From NCBI RefSeq assembly GCF_013179285.1, contig NZ_WVNW01000004.1:248001-312000 (forward strand): a DNA stretch of 64,000 nucleotides, given 5' to 3'. The notes beneath the pieces are model-generated. The model had not been told where the DNA came from. It saw only the letters and a program-made list of their open reading frames with translations, and did not search any database. Source of the stretch: Roseobacter sp. HKCCD6576-2 (lineage in GTDB: Bacteria; Pseudomonadota; Alphaproteobacteria; Rhodobacterales; Rhodobacteraceae). This document shows positions 16,156-25,598 of the stretch, one piece after another. Every line of letters starts with the position of its first letter. Position 1 is the stretch's first letter. A program made the position numbers and the translations under genes.

Positions 16156-17733
16156 TCATGCAAACAGCGCCCGTGCCTCATATCCACGGAGGCTGGGCAG
16201 AGCGGAGGCCCCATAGCCCAAACCTGTCTCCGGGTCGATTTCGGGAAACAGCGCCAAAAGCTCAGATCGGATACCATCATCAAGCCCCGGGAGGGTCTGC
16301 GGCCCCGGCAAGAAGCTCTCAGTCAGCAGCCCATTCGACCAAATGACCTCATGCGCATCAAAAAGCAGGTGGAAATACTCCACGTTGCCGCCTTCTTCGA
16401 TCCGCACACTGCAGTCATTGACCAGATCCTTCGCCGCCACCAAAACCTCATCTTCGCCAAACAGAAGCTCGGCCATGTGATGTGTCATCATCACCCGATG
16501 CTGAGGCGATAGGCGCAAGGTGCCATGCCGACCAAAGGTGCCAGCCTCGATCACAACCGGCGCAAAGCGGCCCTCGGCGGCCACCTCTCGGCTGCCGATC
16601 CAGCGAATGGGCTGTACGCCATGATCGCGCGTCACCACCATGTCGCCAACACGCAGATCTTCGACCAAGACGTCTCCGCGATCGGTCAAAATCTTGGTCC
16701 CGCGCACAAAACAGGGAATCGTCGTGATCGTGACGAAGGCCGTATCCGAAATCCCATCGGCGTTTTCTGATGTGTAGCTGAAATTCACCACATCCGGGTC
16801 GGTCAACCCAACCAGATCGGCAGGCGGCGCAACCGCCAGTGTGCCATCGGGCTGCAATGTGATCACATGGCCCGAACTGAGGTCAACGCTCTCCCCTGGA
16901 AGCACTTCTTGGCCGTTGATATGCGTAACGATTGCCACGCCAACCCCGTCTCCATCATTCGCCAAGACATCGACGATGGCGGTCTGCGTCTCAAAGACCG
17001 TCTGCGCGTCATCGCCCGCGATATATTCGCCCTGGATACTGTTGCCCGCGATGAGCAAAGCTGAGTCGTAGTTGCTATCGCCCACATCGGCGATACCAAA
17101 CTTGATCGTGTTCACCTCGCCCTCATTCACCGGGATCAACAACCGTAGGGTGACAGTGAACCCGTCCATCTCGGTGTTGTAATCATCGCCAGTGTTGTCG
17201 ACGAACAGTGTCTCGTTTTCCGTCTGGTTGACCGAGTTGATCTGCGTGACCTCGAAAATCGGCGAGGTCACCAATTGGCCATTGATCCAGACCGCCACCA
17301 CATCGTTGTAGAGCGATCCAGTAAACTCCGGATACTCTTCCGACGCGAACGTGAACTGCATCGACAAGATATCCGTGTCGGGGATGAAATCGACCTCCAT
17401 CACCGACGCGTCGTAGGTCCTACCTCCGGCCACCGAGTTGAAATCGGATCGGTTGTTGTCACCGCGTGTGTTGGTCGAGGTGTTGGTGCGCGTATTCGGG
17501 TCACCCCCACCATCGCGCGTGATATCGCGGACGCGACCGGTCGACAGAACCAAGCCGCTATCCGACGGGGTCAACCCGCCAGAGATACTGTCGCCATTGC
17601 TCCAGATCCCCGAGGAATTGCGATCCCCATCGTAATCCGCATCCACAATCGTGATATTGCCGCCAAAAATCGCCTCCGCCATCTGCATTGCGGATGCATT
17701 TGTGCGAATCGTCAGCTCGTCTGCTGTCGCCAT
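16156..17733 (-). CDS. Choice-of-anchor L / Hint-domain extracellular protein
   Basis: A 525-residue protein without a Sec signal, as is usual for type I substrates. Domains in order: a choice-of-anchor L beta-sandwich (about residues 1-235, with FTFASEEYPEFTGS and the DALLIAG-like SALLIAGNSIQ), a short cadherin/VCBS-like domain (about 240-338, with a VDVLANDGD motif), and a Hint_2 domain from Cys341 (PCFVRGTKILT) with RLSPQHRVMM. It is likely exported and matrix- or surface-associated. First of two tandem Hint genes, probably co-transcribed. The 256 bases upstream, toward dapE, hold a bulged hairpin near 17786-17806 but no gene. Confidence 0.82.
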   Translation of the reverse strand: MATADELTIRTNASAMQMAEAIFGGNITIVDADYDGDRNSSGIWSNGDSISGGLTPSDSGLVLSTGRVRDITRDGGGDPNTRTNTSTNTRGDNNRSDFNSVAGGRTYDASVMEVDFIPDTDILSMQFTFASEEYPEFTGSLYNDVVAVWINGQLVTSPIFEVTQINSVNQTENETLFVDNTGDDYNTEMDGFTVTLRLLIPVNEGEVNTIKFGIADVGDSNYDSALLIAGNSIQGEYIAGDDAQTVFETQTAIVDVLANDGDGVGVAIVTHINGQEVLPGESVDLSSGHVITLQPDGTLAVAPPADLVGLTDPDVVNFSYTSENADGISDTAFVTITTIPCFVRGTKILTDRGDVLVEDLRVGDMVVTRDHGVQPIRWIGSREVAAEGRFAPVVIEAGTFGRHGTLRLSPQHRVMMTHHMAELLFGEDEVLVAAKDLVNDCSVRIEEGGNVEYFHLLFDAHEVIWSNGLLTESFLPGPQTLPGLDDGIRSELLALFPEIDPETGLGYGASALPSLRGYEARALFA

Positions 17734-17989
17734 ATTGGTCTGCCCATGCCTCTTCCAGGCTTGGCAGACTCATCCCAAAAAACCTCGCATCTCCTGCGTA
17801 GGTTGGGAAAACTCGATACAAATGCGGTCGTTGCCGCCAGCCTGCCTCAGCCGTTTTTTCTATTTGAGACAAAATCTGGGCAAAAATGGGGCAAAGCATT
17901 GCAACCCAGTGTGAAAGGCCGCCGCTTGTGCCGATCTTGCCGCGCCGTTATCGCTAGATTTGCCGACAATCGCCCCCAAGGACCCCGCC

Positions 17990-19138
17990 ATGACCGACGC
18001 CATTGACCCCCAGCGCTTGACCGCTGACCTGATCCGCTGCCCCTCGGTCACGCCCGAAGAAGGCGGCGCGCTGCATCTGCTGCAGGACGCCCTGGCCGAT
18101 GCAGGATTTATCAGCATTCGCGTGGATCGGAACAGTATTCCCAACCTCTTCGCCCGATGGGGCGGGAAGGGACACGCCAAGACCCTCGGTTTCAACGGTC
18201 ATACCGATGTGGTCCCCGTCGGCGATGAGGCCGCTTGGACCCATCCACCCTTTGGCGCGGAAGAGGCCGATGGCTGGCTCTATGGCCGGGGCGCGACCGA
18301 TATGAAATCCGGCGTCGCGGCCTTTGTCGCCGCCGCGATTGATTTCGTGCGAGATACGCCCCCTGACGGCGCAATCATCCTGGCAATCACCGGCGATGAA
18401 GAAGGCACCTCGACCGATGGCACCATCGCCATTCTCGACTGGATGGCCGAAGAGGGCGAGGCGATGGCGGCTTGCATCGTCGGCGAGCCCACCAGCCTGG
18501 AAACCATCGGAGACATGATCAAAATCGGCCGTCGAGGGTCGATGACCGCGTTTTTCACGGTCACCGGCAAACAGGGCCATTCCGCCTATCTCGACCGCGC
18601 GCTGAACCCGATGCCCGCCGTCGCGCTCCTTGCCCATCGCCTTTCGACCCATACGCTCGACGAGGGCACCGATCATTTCGACCCGTCCACCTGCGCGGTG
18701 ACCACAATCGACACCGGCAACACCGCCTCCAATGTGATCCCGGCGCAAACCCGGATGACCGCGAATCTGCGCTTCAACGATACCCATTCCGGCGCCTCGC
18801 TCACCGATTGGCTCCAATCTGAGGCAAACAAAGTCGCTGCCGAAACCGGCACCACCATCACCATGGAGGTCAAGATCTCCGGCGAACCGTTCCTGACCCC
18901 GCCGGGCCCCCTTTCGGACCTTGTGGCGCATGCCGTCACCGTAGAGACCGGCCAAACACCCACCCTCTCCACAACCGGCGGCACCTCGGATGCCCGGTTC
19001 GTCAAATCGCACTGCCCGGTTGTTGAATTCGGCCTGGTCGGGCACCGGATGCACCAGGTTGATGAACGCGCCTGGATTCAGGACATCCACGATCTCAAAC
19101 GCGTCTATGCCCGGGTGCTGACCGATTACTTCGCCTGA
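17990..19138 (+). CDS. dapE: Succinyl-diaminopimelate desuccinylase
   Basis: A 382-residue M20 metallopeptidase releasing succinate from N-succinyl-L,L-diaminopimelate in lysine and peptidoglycan precursor synthesis. Seen: zinc ligands in GHTDVVP, the bridging Asp in [10 protein letters not shown], the catalytic Glu in [10 protein letters not shown], and the C-terminal His in [10 protein letters not shown]. Length is normal. The start ATG is preceded by AAGGA; an in-frame ATG 10 codons upstream lacks one. Followed after 84 bases by rnr on the same strand. Confidence 0.96.
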   Translation: MTDAIDPQRLTADLIRCPSVTPEEGGALHLLQDALADAGFISIRVDRNSIPNLFARWGGKGHAKTLGFNGHTDVVPVGDEAAWTHPPFGAEEADGWLYGRGATDMKSGVAAFVAAAIDFVRDTPPDGAIILAITGDEEGTSTDGTIAILDWMAEEGEAMAACIVGEPTSLETIGDMIKIGRRGSMTAFFTVTGKQGHSAYLDRALNPMPAVALLAHRLSTHTLDEGTDHFDPSTCAVTTIDTGNTASNVIPAQTRMTANLRFNDTHSGASLTDWLQSEANKVAAETGTTITMEVKISGEPFLTPPGPLSDLVAHAVTVETGQTPTLSTTGGTSDARFVKSHCPVVEFGLVGHRMHQVDERAWIQDIHDLKRVYARVLTDYFA

Positions 19139-19222
19139 AACCACACAGACTGCCCTTCGAACATCCCGCCTACGACTGACTTCGCGCATGACGCGCCCGG
19201 TTGCGCGTGCTACCTCCTGATC

Positions 19223-21481
19223 ATGAGCCGTATCCCCTCCAAAGCCGACATCCTCGCCTGGATCGCTGACCACCCCAGTCAGACCTCCAAACGCGACATC
19301 GCCAAAGCCTTCCACATCAAAGGCGCGGCGCGGATCGACTTGAAAAAGCTGCTCCGGGAGTTGGAGGAGGAGGGGCACCTCGAAAAGCGCCGCAAAACTT
19401 ATCGCGACCCTGACAAGTTACCACCTGTCTCGGTGTTGCAGGTGCTGCCACCCGATGATCTGGGCGATCTCTTCGCCAAACCGCTCGAATGGCACGGCGA
19501 GGGGCCAGAGCCACGTATCCTCTTCTCCGCCCGCGCCACCGATCCTGCGCTTGGCGGCGGTGACCGAATCCTCGCCCGCCTGCAAGAGGTGACGGGCGAA
19601 GATCACCAATATGTCGCCCGTCTGATCCGCCGGATCGGCACCAACCCGCGCAAAATTCTCGGCGTCTTTCGCAAAACCGCCGAGGGTGGACGCATCCTGC
19701 CCATCGCTAAGGGCAATGACAAGGAATGGTCCGTCGCCTCCGACGCCACTCATGGCGCCAAAGATGGTGAGCTGGTCGAGGCGGAACAGGCCGGGCCGAA
19801 ACATCGGATGGGCCTGCCCCGCGCGCGCGTCACCGACCGTTTGGGTGACCCCGGCGCACCGAAATCCGTCTCGCTCATCGCGATCCATGAACATGGCATC
19901 CCCGACAGCTTCCCCGATGCGGTGATCGCAGAGGCCGATGCGGCCAAACCCGCCGGCCTGTCGGGGCGCGATGACCTGCGCGATATGCCCTTGGTCACGA
20001 TCGACCCGGCCGATGCCCGCGATCATGACGACGCCTGCTATGCGCATGCCGATGACGACCCGAAAAACAAGGGCGGGTATGTGATCTGGGTCGCGATTGC
20101 CGATGTGGCGCATTACGTCCGCCCTGGAACGGCGCTTGATCGCGAGGCGAAGAAACGCGGCAATTCCAGTTATTTCCCCGACCGCGTCGTGCCTATGCTG
20201 CCCGACCGGCTTTCCGGTGATCTCTGTTCACTGCATGAAGGCGTGCCGCGGGCCTGCCTTGCCGTCCGCATGGTAATCGACGCCGAAGGTAACAAGCGCG
20301 ACCATAGCTTTCATCGGGGCCTCATGCGTTCCGCCGCCTCGCTGAATTACCAAGAGGTGCAAGAGGCGCAAGACGGCACCCCCAACGACAAATGCCAACC
20401 GCTGCTCGACCCGGTGATCGCGCCGCTCTACGCCGCCTATGCCGCGCTGAAACGCGCCCGCGCCGCGCGCCAGCCTTTGGAGTTGGACCTGCCGGAGCGC
20501 CGGATCGCCCTGGCCGAGGACGGCACAGTGACCTCCGTCGCCTTTAGAGACAGGCTCGACGCTCACAAATTGATCGAAGAATTTATGGTGCTGGCCAATG
20601 TCGCCGCCGCCGAGACGCTGATCGCCAAGCGCACCCCGCTCCTGTTCCGGGTGCATGAGGAGCCGGACCCGCAAAAGCTGGAATCCTTGCGTGAGACGGC
20701 CCAGGCCAGCGGCTTCAACCTCGCCAAGGGTCAGGTGCTGCAGACCCGGCATCTGAACACGCTTCTGAACGCCGCCCATGACACCGATTTCAGCGAGCTG
20801 ATCAGCATCTCCACCCTGCGCTCTATGCAGCAGGCCTATTACAACCCGGAGAATTTCGGCCATTTCGGCCTGGCGCTAAAGGCCTATGCCCATTTCACTT
20901 CTCCGATCCGGCGCTATGCCGATTTGATCGTCCATCGCGCATTGGTCTCCTCACATGGTTGGGGGCGTGACGGGCTCTCCCCCGAAGAGATCGAGCATCT
21001 AGACGCAACCGCGAAACACATCTCCGACACCGAGCGCCGCTCGATGATGGCCGAGCGCGACACAACCGACCGCTATCTCGCCGCCTATCTGTCGGACCGC
21101 GTCGGGGCCGGGTTCACCGGACGGATTTCCGGCATCGCCCGGTTTGGGGCTTTCGTGAAGCTCGACGAAACCGGCGCAGATGGTCTCTTGCCAATGCGAG
21201 CGTTGGGCCGGGAATACTTCCACCATGATGCCGAGGCGCAGACGTTGATGGGCGCCGATACCGGCCTGGTCATCGGGATCGGGCAGGAGGTCACGGTGAA
21301 ACTCGCAGAAGCGGTGCCGGTGACCGGCGGTCTGACGCTGGAACTGGTCTCCATCGATGGCGAAACCATCCGCCACAGCGCCACCCGCACCCGGCGCGGC
21401 AAAGCGCCGAGACGGAAGGCTGGGCAGGCCCGGGCCAAAGCCGCAAAGGGCAAAAAGAAGGCTCTGCGCAAGCGGCGCTGA
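19223..21481 (+). CDS. rnr: Ribonuclease R
   Basis: A 752-residue 3'-5' exoribonuclease that degrades structured RNA. In order: an N-terminal helix-turn-helix (about residues 5-55), cold-shock-like domains, the RNB catalytic domain with the acidic DPADARDHDDA motif (about 255-265), an S1 domain near 635-715 (GRISGIARFGAFVKLDETG) and a basic Arg/Lys tail. All four catalytic aspartates of the RNB motif are present. It stands alone; the downstream 179 bases contain an AT-rich stretch with possible promoter elements for the next gene. Confidence 0.96.
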   Translation: MSRIPSKADILAWIADHPSQTSKRDIAKAFHIKGAARIDLKKLLRELEEEGHLEKRRKTYRDPDKLPPVSVLQVLPPDDLGDLFAKPLEWHGEGPEPRILFSARATDPALGGGDRILARLQEVTGEDHQYVARLIRRIGTNPRKILGVFRKTAEGGRILPIAKGNDKEWSVASDATHGAKDGELVEAEQAGPKHRMGLPRARVTDRLGDPGAPKSVSLIAIHEHGIPDSFPDAVIAEADAAKPAGLSGRDDLRDMPLVTIDPADARDHDDACYAHADDDPKNKGGYVIWVAIADVAHYVRPGTALDREAKKRGNSSYFPDRVVPMLPDRLSGDLCSLHEGVPRACLAVRMVIDAEGNKRDHSFHRGLMRSAASLNYQEVQEAQDGTPNDKCQPLLDPVIAPLYAAYAALKRARAARQPLELDLPERRIALAEDGTVTSVAFRDRLDAHKLIEEFMVLANVAAAETLIAKRTPLLFRVHEEPDPQKLESLRETAQASGFNLAKGQVLQTRHLNTLLNAAHDTDFSELISISTLRSMQQAYYNPENFGHFGLALKAYAHFTSPIRRYADLIVHRALVSSHGWGRDGLSPEEIEHLDATAKHISDTERRSMMAERDTTDRYLAAYLSDRVGAGFTGRISGIARFGAFVKLDETGADGLLPMRALGREYFHHDAEAQTLMGADTGLVIGIGQEVTVKLAEAVPVTGGLTLELVSIDGETIRHSATRTRRGKAPRRKAGQARAKAAKGKKKALRKRR

Positions 21482-21660
21482 AAAGGTTAACGAATTGTTA
21501 CGAAAACGCCTGATACAGTTGGGTTTTTCGAGAATTCTGGATTTTTTGTAACCTATCGCGCCCGGCAACACCTCGCCCATCATCCGCATTCTGCTTCTTA
21601 CGTCGCTCTATTCACGCTATAGTCCGATCTGAGCAGAGCAGCGATAAAACAGGTAAAACC

Positions 21661-23004
21661 ATGCGGGGCGTTCTGGCCGGTTTCGGCATATTTTTCGGCT
21701 TATTTTCAACGGCTTCCCTAGCCTTGCCACCGGATGCATCGCTTCGACCTCTACCGCGCCCAGTGCCATCGGTCACTGTCTCGACCCAGCAAACCGACCT
21801 GGCAATCCGCAGTTCACTCCGCCCGATTGCGCGCGGCGTCACACCTCCGGCCCAGACCGTGTCACTGACCCAATCGAGCGCAAACGACGCCAGTTTTCGC
21901 CAATGGATTCAAAGGTTTCAGACCCGAGCCCGCGCGGCAGGCATCTCGCAAAATACCCTCGACCGCGCCTTTCGCGGTGTGCAGTTGAACGAAACCGTCA
22001 TCAACCGGGACCGCAACCAATCCGAATTCAACCGCACGCTGTGGGACTATCTCGACACCGCTGTCTCAGATACGCGGGTTCGCAATGGCCGCAGCGCCGT
22101 CAGCACCCATCAACGTGTCTTACAGCAGGTGGAGCAGACCTATCGCGTCGAGGCCGAAGTGGTCGCCGCGATCTGGGGGTTGGAGAGCGCCTATGGCAAT
22201 ATTCGCGGTGATATCAACATCATAGAAGCGATGGCCACGCTGGCCTATGAGGGCAGGCGGCAGGATTTCTTCGAAGCGCAACTGCTCGACGCGCTCCGCA
22301 TTCTGCAATCCGGCGACGTACAACCGGACCAGATGACCGGCTCTTGGGCCGGTGCGATGGGCCATACCCAGTTTATGCCCAACAGCTATCTGCAACACGC
22401 CGTCGACATCACCGGCGATGGTCGCCGCGATATCTGGTCTGACAATCCCGCCGATGCGCTGGCCTCCACCGCCAACTATCTGCGGAGTTTTGGTTGGACC
22501 TATGGTCAGCCTTGGGGCATGGAAGTGACGCTGCCGACCGGTTTCGACTATGCGCAAACCGGCGAACGCATCAAACGAAATGTAAGCCATTGGAACTCCA
22601 TGGGGGTTCGCCTCCCCGACGGCAGCCGTATCCCCAACCATGGCCGATCTTCGATCCTCTTGCCCGCCGGGTCGCAAGGCGTGGTTTTGGTGATTTTCGA
22701 CAATTTCCACGTGATCGAACGCTACAACCCTGCCGATGCCTATGTGATCGCCGTTGGCCACCTGTCGGACCGGATCATCGGCGGCGCCAGCTTCCGCGGA
22801 ACCTGGCCGCGCGGAGATCGCGCCCTGACGCGAGACGAGCGCGAAGAACTTCAACGTCGCCTGACCCGGGCCGGTTTCTCGACCAATGGGATCGATGGGA
22901 TTGTCGGCCCAGAAACCATCGATGCGGTGCGCCGTTATCAAGCCTCCATCGGCCAGACACCGGATGGCTACGCGTCGCTCCGGATTTTGGACCGTCTTAG
23001 ATGA
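21661..23004 (+). CDS. Lytic murein transglycosylase (MltB-like, SLT_2) with PG-binding domain
   Basis: A 447-residue exported protein: signal peptide (about 1-21), a low-complexity linker, an SLT_2 domain (about 75-370) and a C-terminal PG_binding_1 domain (about 380-445, FSTNGIDGIVGPETIDAVRRYQ). The catalytic Glu lies in AAIWGLESAYGN, and the conserved WAGAMGHTQFMP motif follows. It cleaves peptidoglycan to 1,6-anhydro-muropeptides in the periplasm. It lacks a lipobox, so is soluble rather than a lipoprotein. The stop overlaps the next gene's ATG (ATGA). A paralogue lies at 31248. Confidence 0.93.
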   Translation: MRGVLAGFGIFFGLFSTASLALPPDASLRPLPRPVPSVTVSTQQTDLAIRSSLRPIARGVTPPAQTVSLTQSSANDASFRQWIQRFQTRARAAGISQNTLDRAFRGVQLNETVINRDRNQSEFNRTLWDYLDTAVSDTRVRNGRSAVSTHQRVLQQVEQTYRVEAEVVAAIWGLESAYGNIRGDINIIEAMATLAYEGRRQDFFEAQLLDALRILQSGDVQPDQMTGSWAGAMGHTQFMPNSYLQHAVDITGDGRRDIWSDNPADALASTANYLRSFGWTYGQPWGMEVTLPTGFDYAQTGERIKRNVSHWNSMGVRLPDGSRIPNHGRSSILLPAGSQGVVLVIFDNFHVIERYNPADAYVIAVGHLSDRIIGGASFRGTWPRGDRALTRDEREELQRRLTRAGFSTNGIDGIVGPETIDAVRRYQASIGQTPDGYASLRILDRLR

Positions 23005-23456
23005 GCCGGAACTTCAAAATCCGCGCGCTTGGCGAGATCGCCATTCGCTGCAACGACTTGGGCCCGATGGTCGCGTTTTACGAAGAGACGCTCGGGCTTG
23101 AACGCATGACGGGCAATGCCACATCTGGCATCGTGTTTTTCCGCATCGCCGAAGGGTTTGGCGGCCACACCTCAGTGCTCGCCCTATTCGACAAAGCCTA
23201 TAATGCACGCCCGGGCCTCCACCCTGCAGGTCCCGCGGCACCAGAAACCGGCGCGCGTTCTTCTCTCCACCATATCGCGCTCAGCCTGCCCTATGCTGAG
23301 CAGGAGGCCGTCATGGCCTGGTATGAAGAGCAAGGCCTGCCCTATCGGGTCGAGCATTTTGAGTGGATCGGCTGGCGCGGGATTTTCACAGAAGATCCTG
23401 AAGGCAATACGGTCGAATTGGTCGCGTATGATTCGTCTCTTTTGAAAGAGAATTGA
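23001..23456 (+). CDS. VOC family protein (glyoxalase/bleomycin-resistance fold)
   Basis: A 151-residue protein with the paired beta-alpha-beta units of the vicinal oxygen chelate fold: ALGEIAIRCNDLGPMVAFYE at the start and HHIALSL plus a closing FTEDPEGNTVELVAY in the second half. Likely metal ligands are His and Glu in these strands. Catalytic chemistry cannot be assigned; it could be a dioxygenase, isomerase or resistance protein. Translationally coupled to the transglycosylase upstream. Confidence 0.85.
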   Translation: MSRNFKIRALGEIAIRCNDLGPMVAFYEETLGLERMTGNATSGIVFFRIAEGFGGHTSVLALFDKAYNARPGLHPAGPAAPETGARSSLHHIALSLPYAEQEAVMAWYEEQGLPYRVEHFEWIGWRGIFTEDPEGNTVELVAYDSSLLKEN

Positions 23457-23623
23457 AAAAAGACGCTGCGATCGTTTCGAGTTCTTGGACGGTCCACGCC
23501 GTGCGATATTATTGTCCTCGAAACAGTTGATTAATAGGAGAAATCCGATCAATTTGTCCAGTTTTCAATAGCATAGAGCTCCCTCATATTGGCTTGGAGT
23601 ATTAACACCTTGGGGGCTTAAAA

Positions 23624-24718
23624 ATGCTTGGTGGAGTTTCAATTCTTGCTCTCCTTCTGGGAGGGGTCGCACTTACCGCACTGATAAATGATGACGATGA
23701 TTCGTCGAATGACGGTGCGGAAGACCCGACCGTCGAGGAACCGCCCGTCGCAGACGGGACCGTTCTTGGCACGCCCGAGGACGATCTTTTGCAAGCCACC
23801 TTGGATCAGAACACAGTTTTTGGGCTCGAAGGTGACGACATTATCACCGGCTCGGGCGAAGCAGATTCACTCCATGGAGGGGATGGAAACGACACCATTG
23901 ATGGCGCCTTTGGCAATGATGCGTTGTTTGGCGGCGAGGGTGACGACTACCTGAATGGCGAGCTCGGCAATGACAGCATCCGCGGCGGGCTGGGTGACGA
24001 CCAACTGGCCGGAGATCTCGGCGCGGATACGTTGGTTGGCGGTGCCGGGAACGACGGTCTCTTTGGGGAAGAGGGCAACGATTCTCTTTCGGGGAATGAC
24101 GGCGACGACCTCCTGTTCGGTTCTTCCGGGAATGACATACTCAGCGGCGGCGACGGTAATGATGACCTATTTGCGGGTACCGGCGACGACAGTCTCAATG
24201 GCGGCATCGGCAATGACACATTAGATGGTGGATTCGGCAATGATCTGCTGCGAGGTGGTGAAGGGGATGATTTGGTCTTCGATTTCTTTGGGAATGACAC
24301 ACTCTTCGGTGGCGACGGCAATGATATCCTGGACGCACGGGACGATGCCGGTAGCTTGACCACGACCTCAGACTCGCTGAGTGGCGGTGAAGGCGATGAC
24401 ACCCTCGTTGCCGACAATGGCGATGTGCTGACTGGCGGCGCAGGTGAGGATGATTTCCGCGTCGCGCATGTCGATGGCACTAGTGATGTCACGATCACCG
24501 ACTATGAGACCCTGGGAGACGAGCTCATCATCGACGCGGTCTTGCCAAGCTCAATCAATGCGATGGGCCCCTCAAATCTCAGCTATCAGGATGGAGCTGG
24601 CGAGTTGGAGGTATTGCTGAACACGCCGGACGGTGTGAGCGTCGTTGTCGCGCGCCTGACAGGGCTGACAACCGCCGACACAATCAACGCAAACTTGATG
24701 ATCACGACCGTTCCATAA
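23624..24718 (+). CDS. RTX calcium-binding repeat protein with N-terminal anchor
   Basis: A 364-residue protein. Residues 3-22 form a hydrophobic helix, followed by an acidic DDDDSSND linker and from about residue 60 to 255 a run of glycine- and aspartate-rich nonapeptides (GGxGxDxLx) that bind calcium and fold as beta-rolls outside the cell. The C-terminal 100 residues are a beta-rich domain (DVTITDYETLGDELIID) found in other Rhodobacterales RTX proteins. The N-terminal helix suggests membrane anchoring rather than release. Function unknown; adhesion or S-layer-like roles are possible. The gene stands alone; its 3' end is 6 bases from the convergent aminotransferase. Confidence 0.88.
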   Translation: MLGGVSILALLLGGVALTALINDDDDSSNDGAEDPTVEEPPVADGTVLGTPEDDLLQATLDQNTVFGLEGDDIITGSGEADSLHGGDGNDTIDGAFGNDALFGGEGDDYLNGELGNDSIRGGLGDDQLAGDLGADTLVGGAGNDGLFGEEGNDSLSGNDGDDLLFGSSGNDILSGGDGNDDLFAGTGDDSLNGGIGNDTLDGGFGNDLLRGGEGDDLVFDFFGNDTLFGGDGNDILDARDDAGSLTTTSDSLSGGEGDDTLVADNGDVLTGGAGEDDFRVAHVDGTSDVTITDYETLGDELIIDAVLPSSINAMGPSNLSYQDGAGELEVLLNTPDGVSVVVARLTGLTTADTINANLMITTVP

Positions 24719-24724
24719 GACAGG

Positions 24725-25585
24725 TCAGATCGCGGCTTTCCGGCTTTCGTCGAGATAAATCTCGCGGAGCCGGGAGGCCACATTCCCTGGCACGCCGGCG
24801 CCAACAGCTTGCCCGTCGATCTCAACAACCGGCATAACGAAAGTCGATGCCGAGGTCACAAAGGCTTCGTCCGCGGCTTTCGCCTCATCCATGGTAAAGG
24901 CGCGCTCCTCGACCTTCATCTGCGCTTCTCGCGCAAAGCGCAAAACCGCTGCGCGTGTGATCCCATGCAAAATCTCATTGCCCAGATGCCGGGTAATGAT
25001 GGTGTTGCCCTTGACGATATATGCATTGTTGGAGGTGCCCTCGGTCACTGCGCCATCCTCAACCATCCAGGCGTCATCCGCCCCCGCCGCCTTGGCCATC
25101 ATTTTGCCCATCGACGGGTAGAGCAGTTGCACGGTTTTGATATCGCGGCGCCCCCACCGTTGGTCTTCGATCGAGATCACCTTAATCCCCGTCTTCGCCG
25201 CCGGGCTTTCCGCAAGGCCGGGTTTGTTCTGGGTGAACAGCACAATAGTCGGAGGGGTATCCTCGGCCGGATACGCAAAGTCCCGATCCGCCGCTGCACC
25301 GCGAGTGATCTGCAGATAGACAAGCCCGTCGGTGATCTCGTTCCGCGCGACCAATTCGCGGTGAATCTCCAGAAGCGCGTCCATCGTCACCGGCGTCTGC
25401 ATCTCAAGCTCATTGAGCGACCGCTCGAGCCGCGTAGCATGGCCTGCGAAATCAATCAGCTTGCCATCCAGGACCGAGGTCACCTCATAAACCCCATCGG
25501 CAAACAAGAAGCCGCGGTCGAAGATCGAGATTTTGGCCTCGGTTTCCGGCAGATAATCGCCATTCACATAAACGATGCGAGTCAT
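24725..25585 (-). CDS. dat: D-amino-acid transaminase
   Basis: A 286-residue fold-type IV PLP enzyme that moves amino groups between D-amino acids and 2-oxo acids, typically making D-Glu from D-Ala or the reverse. Seen: VNGDYLPETEAKISIFDRGF at the start, the PLP-Lys region RRDIKTVQLL and the TEGTSNNAYIV cofactor loop. Start at the ATG preceded by AAAGGA. It follows dgcA-like by 13 bases in a three-gene unit dgcN-dgcA-dat, all concerned with D-amino-acids, so its likely job is linking D-Ala or D-Glu from peptidoglycan to central metabolism. A branched-chain aminotransferase role is less likely. Confidence 0.88.
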   Translation of the reverse strand: MTRIVYVNGDYLPETEAKISIFDRGFLFADGVYEVTSVLDGKLIDFAGHATRLERSLNELEMQTPVTMDALLEIHRELVARNEITDGLVYLQITRGAAADRDFAYPAEDTPPTIVLFTQNKPGLAESPAAKTGIKVISIEDQRWGRRDIKTVQLLYPSMGKMMAKAAGADDAWMVEDGAVTEGTSNNAYIVKGNTIITRHLGNEILHGITRAAVLRFAREAQMKVEERAFTMDEAKAADEAFVTSASTFVMPVVEIDGQAVGAGVPGNVASRLREIYLDESRKAAI

Positions 25586-25598
25586 CGGTCTGATCCTT

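Noticed and set aside
15031-17733. Inteins in the two Hint-domain genes
   Set aside because: Each Hint domain runs to the protein C-terminus with no C-extein or endonuclease domain, fitting the Hint_2 family.
17954-19378. 474-codon open frame antisense to dapE
   Set aside because: Mirror of a high-GC gene with clear DapE motifs on the other strand; product has no recognisable domain.
23800-24420. Tandem DNA repeats resembling a repeat array
   Set aside because: They are in frame with an ORF and encode RTX nonapeptides; unit length is irregular and there are no spacers, so not CRISPR.
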